From Aulostomus chinensis (taxonomy: Eukaryota > Chordata > Actinopteri > Syngnathiformes > Aulostomidae), in contig JBBMOA010000019.1 of the NCBI GenBank assembly GCA_037954235.1, positions 14,892,305 through 14,956,304 of the forward strand: 64,000 nt of DNA. The letters run 5' to 3'. The position numbers and the translations under genes were made by a program. Shown here piece after piece: positions 1-11,374 of the stretch; position 1 is the stretch's first letter; each line of letters opens with the position of its first letter. Under the pieces are notes generated by a model. It was not told the DNA's origin. It worked only from the letters and a program-made list of their open reading frames with translations, and searched no databases.

Positions 1-740
1 CTTGGAAAACACTCAGCAGAAGTGTGAAATAACTTGCAGTTAACGGGCAACCATGCAGATCGGTTGGTGTGATTAGTTAAGGTCCCGCCTCTTCATGATG
101 GCTTCAGGTGTGGAATGGAAGCTTAGAGTTCAGAGGAGATGGTGACAGCAAGAGGAGGTTGGCTTTGGGTGGGTGGGGGTGGAGTTAATGGTGAGATTAC
201 ACACAGCAAAGCAGTGAAGTTAGAGGCTGAAAATATACAACGCTCTCATTTGTGCACTCGTCCAGTCGTCATATGGCATCAGAGGACATTTTGAAAAATG
301 TCTGGGGGGGGGGGGGTTCTCTCGATCTCTAGAATAGATGTGGAAAATATATAGCATATTTACATTCTTCTATCTACACAGGAATCCAGACCCCAGGCCC
401 GGTCATGGCCAATCACACAGCCAGATAATTCTGACTGACAGCAGCAGCGGCGGCCAATCACATTAAAGCGAATATCGTTGAAGGCCAACCTGCACTGACG
501 GGACAGATCCCAGAGGATTGCATGAATGAGAGGAAGGAGCATTTAATTGTGGATATATGCCATCTGTTGCCAAGGAATTTACACCTTTGCTTCATAGTAA
601 GAGTCTTTCACAGTACACAGCGCAGAGAAACACGTCTCAGACCAGAACCAGTCCAGTAAAAGAGAAAGGGAAAGGTTGCTGAGGCTCCTCAGGCAAGATT
701 TAGGGTACAACCTGAGCTTCTATTCCTCATTTCACTTACT

Positions 741-763
741 TTTATTTCTTTCCTTGATTTATT
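741..763 (-). promoter_or_regulatory. Two AATAAA motifs, candidate polyadenylation signals for palm2
   Basis: Two copies of the canonical hexamer lie 17 bases apart on the minus strand, at 763-758 and 746-741, about 2.3 kb past the stop codon. They are the first canonical hexamers I found after the stop on this strand; a variant ATTAAA lies nearer at 2194-2189. Paired signals are common in long 3' UTRs, but chance occurrence in A+T-rich DNA is also likely. Confidence 0.3.
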
Positions 764-1441
764 CAAGGTTGATTAGGTCAACACCCTAAATGATATTTTA
801 AGGCTTTGAAGAGCCTCTCTAACCTTCCTGCAAATGTGCAAACACATTCTTACATCACATATCTGGCCCATATAAGATTATTGCTCGCACTCTCTCAACT
901 CTTTCTTTGTAATGTACAATGGTTGTCAAATGAAATGACGCACAAAATAAAAAAAGCTTCCCAGAGCATCCATTATCACTCAACAGAGTGAAGATAATTA
1001 CTGCTTTTCAGAAAACCAGCCATAAAATGACCAGCGGTATATTATATAAAAGGTGTTATAATGACGCCCAGGCCACAGTATTTCTAGGACCCTTGAAAAC
1101 CAGGGTCTGGCTGGTGACTGTAGCAAGAGCTGGCAGTGTTTTGAAGAGTGTAATGGATCTCTGGTGGCCCTGCGTGTCCATGACACGGCTGTAATCTTTG
1201 AAATGGTGATGTAGTAATCTGGTGACCCGTGTTTGTCTCCACAGGTGGAAATCAAAGTTCCGCCTACTTCATTAAGCTGCTGTTAGCTTGTGCTCTGTAT
1301 CTCCTTCAGATACATTAGCCTGAAGAAGTTCAAAGGTGTTCAATGTCTTTTTTACTGGCTGCTGAGTTAGGAAGTAATAGAATGACAGGAAATGACCTCA
1401 GCGTTTGAATAGCTGGAGTTGATGGACGAAACACCAGAAAG

Positions 1442-1444
<3 letters not shown>

Positions 1445-1513
<69 letters not shown>
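1445..1513. repeat. (AG)n microsatellite, about 69 bp
   Basis: An uninterrupted AG dinucleotide run. Confidence 0.98.
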
Positions 1514-1516
<3 letters not shown>

Positions 1517-3088
1517 TGTCACTGCTAATGTCAAAACCTCACTTTCCCATGGAAAGGGTTTTTTTTCTTGAAAACAACAAAAAATAATGTTCAGATAACA
1601 ACAGCAAACTGAAATAAAACTTCAAATTTTCTTTCTAACACAACTTTCTAATGTTGTGTTATGACTAGAAATGTGGAGGAATAAAGAGGCACATAAAGAA
1701 ACCAAGGCAACAAGTACCCTCCTCTCCGCCCTGGTCAGACTGAGTCTGCTGGTCCCCCCCCCCCCCCAACCCTCCTTTTCTTCTTTCATAGGTTGTGTGT
1801 TTTGAGTCTTTTAGTACCTGATTGGTTCAAGCTGCAAAACAAATCCTGTACAAGCACAAAAAAGTGTGCTCTTGTGCAGGCAGTGCCTGATTGTCACTCT
1901 AGCGCTGGCTGACGACTAGCATTCTTTTTTTGAGTTGTTAATTTGTCATGGAATTACCGTAACATATTATTGTTATTGCTTGTTTTTTGATGTGGTTACT
2001 TGTAAAAGGTAAATGATGTTGCAAATAGCAACCACTGCAATTGTTACGATGCAAGAATTACAGCTAAAGTAATGTTAGCCATTGGTCCATGCTAACATAA
2101 CATTTGTGAATAAAGAATTGTCTTCTAAAATGTTAATTATAAAGCACATTATATTATTTGCAACTAAGCATATACAGTTAAAGTTGTATTTAATATTTCG
2201 CTTCATAATTTTCTCGTTCTGAGTGTACGCTTGTTACTGGCGTGCTGCCATGTTCAGATCCCTTTTCGCTAATGTGAGACTCCAGGGCAAGGGCTTTGTG
2301 GATGCATCCTAGGGTTTGCACTGCCCAGACAAGCCTGAGTGTTTGTGTCTATGATAGCAAATGCTAACAGGAGGAGCAAGACATTTCTCTTGCACATGAG
2401 AAACACATCTGGCTCCACCCATTATCACTCTGCTTCACTGAAAAACCCAGCTGACGGCTAACCATTAGCCAAAGGGACAATCGGTCACTGTGTGCTCATG
2501 TGCAGAACTGTTTCACAGCTGGAACAGGTCAAGTACTGAAAACATCAGAAGATGGTGAGCTGAGGGTTGAGAGAGAAGGAAGTGGCTGAAATAATAACTA
2601 TTGACTGAAATTGTATTTGTCTTAGAGATGATGATCTGTTTGATTGTCCTGAAAGCCAGACACTGCCTGGCGAGACAGCACAGCAAGGTGACAAACTCCT
2701 TGACGTCAGAAAGGAGTTTTACATAACCTGATTGAAGCTGTTTCCCAACAAACATCAATTTTCTCCACCTAGCTTCATAAATATAGCAGCATGACAACGG
2801 TTCAGCGCCTGCTTACGGGTGTCTGAACTCTACTGTGTTGTCCGAGGAGGCTGGAGGCAGGAGGGCGGAGCCACCATAACGTCAGAGAGGAGTAAAACAA
2901 GCCGAGATGTAAGGCTGAGAGCGTAACTGAGTACACAGTCAGATGAATGTGTGCACGTGCATGAGTGTGCCAGCCGATCAGAGTCCAGAGGAGGAGGAGA
3001 AGGAAGGCAGGGCTTCTGTTAGTAACCATCCAGAGACAGAGGAGAAGAGAGGGGTGTTGTGGGTAATAATAAAAAGAAGAAGATTCAG

Positions 3089-3963
3089 TCACATAAGGAT
3101 GCAGCACTGGCAGCGTTTCCTCTTGTCTGTACCTGTGGCGGGGGTTAGGCCAGCCGGGGGGGCCGTGTTGGCTTCAGGATTCGCAGGGGGTGAGGAAGCA
3201 CTGTCAGGCTCTCGACCGTCAGATGACAGTTCTGTGCTGGCGGCCTCAGATGTGACTGGCCGTCCCGACACGAGGTCTGCCGCCGTGCCATCGATGACAG
3301 ATAGGTCAGTGACCGTCTTCTCCCTCAGCGATTTCTCATCGTCTTCATCAATCAGAACCACCTCGGCCTTCACGGCGCCGTCAAAGCCGAGCAGTTGCCT
3401 GCTCTCGCTCATGTCTTCAACGTCCTGGTAGCCGAGGAACACCATGGTGACCGGATGTTCGTCGCTAGCTTCGGGCATGGCGGAGAGCTCAGGGCCCGGG
3501 TGGGCCGCTGAGCCTGGCTGAGTAGTGATGGGAGCAGAGGATGGAGGCATCATGCCCAGCCGAGTCTCCCTCTGAAGGGTGACCTGGGCTGGCGGACTTG
3601 AAGGGATGGAGGGTGGAGCACAGGAGGGTGGGGACAGATCATCAACATCTGCTGGGGAAATGTAGGCCTGTGGCTCAGCTGGCGTCACCACCACCTGACC
3701 CCTCCCGCCATCTCCTCCTCGAAGAACAGGCCTGGCAGCTCGCTGGATCAGCTGGTCAACCTGCGCCGAGCTCCAACCATTCTCAACAGTAGTGGTGGAC
3801 ACACCCCCAGAGGAAGTAACTTCATAGACAACCTTTCTGCCGTCATCGTAGACTTTGACGCCACGTGATGCCGCATCCAATGGGCTCACGCGGTTGGCTG
3901 ACAGGATATGCTGCTCGCCAGTCTGAGGGTCGTGCTGCACGTTGATCTCCATGGCAAACATTG
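3089..3963 (-). CDS. palm2: palm2 last coding exon, with paralemmin C-terminal blocks and CaaX box
   Basis: The exon opens after a ctaacag acceptor and runs 875 nt to the TGA at 3091-3089. It encodes Ala-Met-Phe-Ala-Met-Glu-Ile-Asn-Val onward, 291 residues including the split Ala. Visible blocks are MFAMEINVQHDPQTGE, GVKVYDDGRKVVYEV, a Pro/Ser-rich disordered stretch, VTMVFLGYQDVED, LLGFDGAVKAEVVLIDED and an acidic Ser-rich tail. The end KRKRCQCCILM combines basic residues, upstream Cys for palmitoylation (C457, C459) and a CaaX box at C460. A terminal Met normally specifies farnesylation. The tail length makes the protein longer than human PALM1 (387 residues). This exon alone proves the family. 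Confidence 0.95.
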
Positions 3964-5231
3964 CTGTTAGAGGGGGAGGGAAGGGAGGAGAGAGGGAGGG
4001 AGGGAGGAGGAAGGGAGTGATGTAGAGGGGAGTGAAGGGGTGGGGAGGGATCAGTGGAGGAGGTGGGGGGTTTGGGAGGAGAAGGTGGAGGGAGTGAAGC
4101 GTGAAGATGGGGACACAGTACGCACTGAAATATGAGTCTCAAACACAAGATTTGAACTGAATTCAAAACTTCTGAATGTCACCAGAGCGAAGTCACTAAA
4201 GTAACGTGGATGATGCATTCAAGGTCACTAACATTAAACCTTTATTTTGACAAAGCTGGTAAAAATTCATTGATTCACAATCTTGTCACTCAGTGGAATC
4301 ATTTTTGTTACGAAAAAGGTGGAGGAAAAGAATCATGCTTCTGTTCTAACGCTTTAAATAAGTTATCAAGCAAGCTTTTATTTTGAAGGGCCATGAAATA
4401 AACTTCAAAAATAGCTTTTAATTTCTTATGTCTGACTGTCACTTCAAAGCCGTATCGCTGATCTATTGTTGCTCAGCACTCACAGGTGTGTAACGTATGA
4501 ACCATATCTGAATTTGTGCAAACGTGTGCACATCTGGGTCCGTCCACTCGCCATGTGCGCTTCAGTTTGTTCTAGTTATAATCCAACTTGGCTGCAGCCC
4601 AATACCTTCATGTCCTCCCTCCCACCCTCCCTCTCTCCTCTCTCCCCTCCCTCACCTTCCTTACCGTCCTCTCCTCCCCCTGTCTTACCAGGTCTTGGTG
4701 TGGTGTACTCTCCAGGGGCAGGTGGGCCGATCCGGGACTGCTTGGCCAGGACAAAGTGGTCGGGATTGGGGTCCGTGCAGTCCGAGAGAGGAGCGGACAT
4801 GCAGCCGGTGGCATCTATTGAGCAGGAGCACAGAGGGGGGCAAATGAGACACAGTCAGTGGGATGTTAGAGGCCGAGGGACACACACACACACACACACA
4901 CATTAACACACACATACACACGCTCTCAAACACCAAACGTAAGCTGATACACACACAAATGCACACTACGTACACACAAATAAACACACCTCAGTGATGT
5001 GTAACCACACCCTGACACAAAAACACACACAAATACAGCCCAGCCCCCCAGGAGGGAAAGTAACCACACCCCTGACTGACTGTGTCCGCCCGCCCACACA
5101 CACACACAGTCCAACTCTCCTTGTTTCTGTTTCTGTGTCCCTTCAGCACCCCAGTAGTTCAGTGCTTATGCAGCAGAAGTATGTGTGTGTGTGTGTGTGT
5201 GTGCGCGTGCGTGCTGTTGTATATGGTGCTG

Positions 5232-5304
<73 letters not shown>

Positions 5305-5602
5305 TGTGTGATGGCAAGAACAAAGCTCCAGGGGCTTACAGGGCTTTTTGGTGAATAGGGAGAGGATAAAGCCAGCGACTGCAGGCTGCAGAGTCATGGC
5401 CTTGTGTGTGTGTGAGCTTCAATAGTCTTGCTGAGCCTGGTTCTGTGTGCACAAGCGTGTGTGTGTGTGTGTGTTTCGGTGCGTGTGTGTGCAGGACTAT
5501 AAATGTCTGCGTAGCTATCGATGAGTGTGTGTTTGAGGGGCGCATTCTGGCCTGCATCTCTCCTGCCTCAGCGAGATTATTATCCACAAACCCTACCTCA
5601 TG

Positions 5603-5677
<75 letters not shown>

Positions 5678-7892
5678 TGTGGTTGCTCATACCTCCATCC
5701 TGGGTCATCAGACTCTGAAAGAGTAAGAGGAGAAAACACATGTAAAGTGCAGAAGAGAGATGTTCTTTATACCTTGTACCTTTGTACCAGTTTTAACTCC
5801 CTTTGTTTTTTTTTTAAACATAAAGCTACCTCATGCCTTGTTTACACATTTATGTCCAAGAATTAGGAAGTTACATCTCGTTGCCATAAACATATATAAT
5901 TGTGGGATCACTTTATATCTCCGCGCCTCAGAGGAATAAAATGTGGGAACAAGTTAAATCTCATGGTCATAAATGATGGTACTCAAATTTTGGGGAAAAA
6001 TTTTATGAAGCAGCCACAAATGAATCAAAGTGAGGGAAGAAGTCACATCTCATGGCCACAAATTCATAAAATTGTGGGATCACATATCTCATGACCAGAA
6101 ATTAATCAAATCATAAGAGCAAGTTACATGATAAGGCCACAGACTGTGAGAACATCTAATATATGTGGGGGGTTTTCTTCCTCTTTGCAGATTCCGGGGC
6201 TTTTTCTTGTTACTTTTAGTTCAAGAAATTGATGAATGCAATGCAACAACAAAGGTTCTGACTGTTTTCGTGTTCCTATACCTTCTGCAGGTCTTCTATC
6301 GAACGCTCCGTCTCCTTCAGACGTTCTCGTAGAACCTGTTCTTTGGCTGAGATCTTAGACTCTTCACTCTCAAGTGCTCCAATTTCAGATTCCAGCCTGC
6401 AAACACGCAAACCATATTTTCTGTCATGAGATTGTAAAGATTTATTCTGAACAGAGAAACATTGCTGTGCTCTTGAAAGGACACATCTTGTCAATATCAG
6501 ATCTGAATCTGATATTCTGAAAGTTGCACCCCAAAAAGATTAAAAGGGTCATCATTTGTGTGATACAGACATCTTTAATTAGACTGAACCATCAATGCGT
6601 CATCTCCACCCACGTCTCTGCTCTAGGATGCAGTCTGTGCAGGCAACTGTACAGTATAAAAGACATCTGGCCATCAAATGTTCCTAAGGCCACCTGGTTT
6701 GGAAAATCAGATTTCATTGTGTTCTCAGTGCCTCTTTTACACCTTTTGAAGCGTTTCATTCTGTTTGGGACTGGATCCAGATGCTGAAACCACACAACAT
6801 GATCAGAAGGAAGTGGGTCAGTAGCTGTGTCCAATCAGGCAACAGGCCTCACCTCGGAGCAAACCCTCCACATGACCCGTCGCACGGTTGCAATCTAAAA
6901 GGCTCGTCTCATAGCAGACATCATTACCTCCGCCATTGTTTCAGTGTGTGCCTGATTACAAAAAAGCTATGAGGGTTATCAGATGTCGTTAAACTTTGTC
7001 ACCATGGCGGGGTGTCAGAAAAAAGGAACTGTTGTAACTCCACATGGTCTGATTTTTTTTCTGCCTGAAGACCTTTTTCGAACTGAATTATAGTCAGTTG
7101 TTACAGGAAGCAAAATTGATGTCAAAACCATGTGACTGACATCAGAATCCCAGTGTGTGGTCTGATATTTAGAGTGTGCTCTCCTGTGCCATCTAGTGGA
7201 CGCAGGAAGTGATTTTTTGCACCGCAGTGCACACATTAGTCTGCTGCTTCATGTAAAATCCAAACATTGTCAGGTTCAACACCCTCTTGCTCCACACACT
7301 GTGACGTGCACTCTGTAATGTCATCATATCTCTCCGATTCAGCAGAAAAGCGATTATTATGGTGTGATTTATCCTGATGGAGTTGTTAATTGAGATTAGT
7401 CCGACATGAATGCAGAGGAATTACATGATTCATCCACTATACCCTGCACAACTAATCTCATTTACTGAAGGTGTGTGTACATGTGTGTGTGTGTGTGTCA
7501 GTTTCTCTTTCAGAACGTAAGCAATCACTTAAATCCTGGTAATACCGGTCAGATTTTGCACCAGTATCTGAACCATAACAACACTTGAACATCTCCACAA
7601 TACCGATGATCAGTAGCTGATTTCAAATCAGATCTTTTAACCTGAAAGTAAGTGGAACTGACTGGTATCACTCAAACACCCCCGCACATCCAAGCAACCA
7701 CTCCAAACTCTTCTCGAAGATGTTTTGAAACTTCATTGTCTGCAATCTGTCCTCGCTGAGGGAAATCAACAATCTGAAGTAATCATGTCAGAAAAAGTAA
7801 ACAAAGCTGAAAGAGATTTAAGGCTCCAACGTTTTGTGGTAAGGACAGTTTCACATCAGTAGAATGACCAATCACCTAAAATAGGTCAGATG

Positions 7893-7961
<69 letters not shown>

Positions 7962-10900
7962 GTTCATGCAGACATTTAAGAGATGGATGTAATAACAATA
8001 CTAGGAAGCGGTCAGGGAGGAGGACCATGGTTGCTTCCTCAATGCCTGCCAGCAGTACTCGCACCACTTCGGCATACACTCCTCTGGGAAGCAAAGAATT
8101 TGTGCGTCAGTGTGTAAGACTCTACATGTGTGACCAAGATACGAAGGTTCATAACAACTCCATAAACGGTTGGTCTTTATCACTGACCATGAATGAGAAG
8201 TGCTATGTATTGTCCTGGCTGTGGAGTGTACTGATTGAGGGGAATTTTATCTGAAGTACTGTTGAGCTTTGAAATGGCTACTGTGGACTGTCAAGATGAA
8301 GAAAGGAATTAGAACAAAGAACTTAGGACTAAAAATTCCCAAAATAGTTCTACAGAGAAGAAGATCCCCTTGTCTCTTCTCTTTGTGCATTAGGGAGCTG
8401 AGACCCACAGAAACCAGCTGACTGCTAGTTAGCTTAGCGCAAAGAATGGTAGTGGGTGGGAAGTGTTAGCATACTTCAGTAGATCAGGTTCAGGATCTTG
8501 GTTTTTTCCAACAGCAATTCTCCTCATCCTCTCTTACAAAGTCGGCCATGATGAGTAGCAGCAGCTCCTCTTGTCCTAAATGTTTTCTTTTGTTGGCCAT
8601 AGTTACAATCAGGCTTTTGAGGTGCTGCGATAAATCACTGCAGCCAGAAAGGAAAGTAGTCCCGATTGTGTGTCTGATTCTAAAATTAAAATGTCTTGGT
8701 TTAAGATAATTTTAGTGAAGTTAAAATTGTAAGTTCATAGTGAATGTTATACATAACCGTGGTTCTGTTGATACAAAAAAAGAAACCTGGATTTGATGTC
8801 TTTTCACAGATGTATGCTAACCCTTTCCACCCACTGTCATTCATGATGCTAAGCTAACTAGCAGTCAGCTGGTCTCAGCTCCCTCGTGCAGCTCAATAGA
8901 GAGAAGAGTTTCTATCTTCTTGTCTGGCTCTGGGGAGGATTGGCAAAAAGAGTATATCCTGAAAAGTTGGTGTGTTCCTTTAAGGAAGTTAGAAAACAGG
9001 TCACCAGTCTGCAGCAGGGCCATCAGGAGCATTTAGGGGCTCAGTATCTTGCTCAAGGATACTTGGACATGGTCACCGGGGGGAGTGAGGATCGAACCAG
9101 CAACCGATGGGTCGCTGGTTCGATCAAAATAAAAAAAAAACATAACCCGATGTTTGATGCTGTTTTTCTCCTCGTTTACTTTCTAAATCATCTTCAGTAG
9201 TTTGTGTGTTGTGAAGACACATTTCACATGAAATCTTACATGAGAAACCTTTGAAAACAAAGTACACAACAATATTCATATTAGGAAATTGGCATTATTC
9301 ATAACTTTGTCCATGAGAAAAATAATGTTGCCGTTTATTTGAAATAAGCTTATTGAAGGATACACATTCAAAAACAATAGTATATTGTTTCGGTTTTGGC
9401 AAGAACAAAAATAGCGTGATTCTAGAAGTACAGTCCATTCTGAAGACAGCTGCCATCTTATCAGATGCTATTGTCTCATATAAAACAGTACATCAGCTGA
9501 ATTTAGACTGGAAGGCAGCAACTTGTGCTGATTTATCTGGTTTACACCTGTAGCTGCTATCAAACAGGTGAAGGCAACCGTGGTTCGTGTCATTTATCGC
9601 ATTTTATCCAATTCTATATAAGTGGAGATGGAGGCATTTATAAACGTAGTGTAAGAAACAACTCATTGACATTGGACTGAGTTACAAGGACTACAACACA
9701 ATGTGTAATCACTTTATAGCAGTGCGCTACTTGAAATGTATTCATAGACTAATCTTGGCAAGAATTCCTGACAACAATGGTGCAAAATTATCAGAATCAA
9801 ACACACGACTGCTACACACAGGGATTTTTAACCATTCGGTTCCTCGGTCAAGAAGTACAAAGTAGAGTTGAAGCCACACAGTCTAAGGACACTGCGTGAG
9901 GGTAGTTAGAAACTAAGCTAACCCACACAAAAATGCTTTTTAGAAAAAATCCATAAATATACAAACTACACGCTGCATGTGAGTAGCTATGTCCGGGGGC
10001 TTGAATATTGAAGATTCTCTCTAAATATCTTGTTTTACTCCCACCTGTTGAAGGAGAGCAGATGTCTGGACAGAGCTGCCTCCCATGGCTCCTTCTTCCT
10101 CTCCCCTCCCATCTTGTTTCCTTTTTTCCATTTACGGTGGAAAACGATTTTTACTCCTACTTCCTGTGAGCGTGTGAGGTCTTTACAAAAAAAGGAATGA
10201 TTTGTGATAGGAAGACAAGGCAGGTTTCTTTGGTTGTTTCTTTTCTTAACAAAGCTAAAAACTGCATCACAAAGAAAAAAAATCCAGCAGTTAATATCTG
10301 AATGGCAGGTAGTGATTTGGGTTTGGCTGCTCTGGTTAGTTTACAGTTCACAACAACCACTGTAGTGTTGGAGCTGGGGTGACATCAGCCTACATCGTCT
10401 GACTCTGAGGCAGCATACGCTGTCAATAGGGAACAGTAAAGGCCCCGAGGTCGACCCTTGAGCGACCCCTTGAGTAAAAACCAATAATGGTGAGTTTAGA
10501 GCAACAGAAAAGGTCCTATTGGACAAATAGGAGCATAATAAGTTGAGCAGCGACCCTTTTTAAGCAGCCCAAGTTTAAAGGCCCCGATGAAGGATTCAGC
10601 ATCATTTTTGCGTCAACATTTGTTAAATATCCTGTGACACTGACATGAATTGTGACATCATTACTTTAATGTATACAAATTCACAAAAGCAGATGAGGGA
10701 GAAAGTATGGAGTCCCCTGTGGTCTGATGTGCAGGGTTGAGAGTAGCACACTGATGATATTTGTGTCTGGCACCCCCTAGTGATCAGCAGAGTGATAAGG
10801 ACGGGATGCCACTGGGGTGCTTCATGACCCTTCTCACAGTCGCTTTGCTCAATTATCCCACCTTCATCATGTTAAGGAATAAAGACTGAAGTGACATTGT

Positions 10901-11312
10901 AGCAGATGAAAGCCCACCATGGCTGAAATCTATCAATATTTACCTGTTCAGCATCTTAGAGCTCCAAAATATGCACCGAAGACATCTGGTCACTTGACAT
11001 AAGAAGTCTTTGATTCAAGAGCAGCTTCTTTTCCTCTTTGTCTGCCTTGGCTACTATCTGTGTGGAAATCCTGAAACCGACCAATGACGTCACCGTCCCA
11101 CCCTGACAACAAACCGCAGGCCAGTTGCCATGGATACCGCCGATTGGGCAGCAACTTCTCTCCACATCATACAGGAGCAGCAGGAAGAGCTCAGATTTGA
11201 TTTTATGTGTGGTGGATGACACAGAGGCAGCGAGACAAAAGCAATAAAAAAACTGATGGCACGAAAGAGGAAGACGGTAAAATATAGTGTGTTTATCTGT
11301 GTTCGTGCATGT

Positions 11313-11374
<62 letters not shown>

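Larger units (their letters stand above)
1..3088 (-). other. palm2 3' UTR and downstream flank
   Basis: No gene is visible after the palm2 stop codon. Read on the minus strand, the possible polyadenylation signals are ATTAAA at 2194-2189 and AATAAA at 763-758 and 746-741, so the 3' UTR may be about 0.9 to 2.3 kb. None of these can be chosen from sequence alone. The stretch also holds a pure GA tract at 1445-1513 and G or C homopolymers near 303-316 and 1755-1768. Short open frames here look random. Confidence 0.5.

Noticed and set aside
2943..3431. 162-residue plus-strand frame opposite the last palm2 exon
   Set aside because: It mirrors the confirmed minus-strand coding exon and has no domain of its own.
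4576..5718. Many short frames rich in Cys-Val or His-Thr
   Set aside because: They are translations of GT/CA microsatellites. The only real coding parts here are the two palm2 exons.
10341..10526. Minus-strand text QGVAQGSTSGPLLF resembling the reverse-transcriptase GVPQGSVLGPLLF motif
   Set aside because: Neither flank continues with other reverse-transcriptase blocks and no catalytic YADD-type motif follows; kept only as a repeat fragment.
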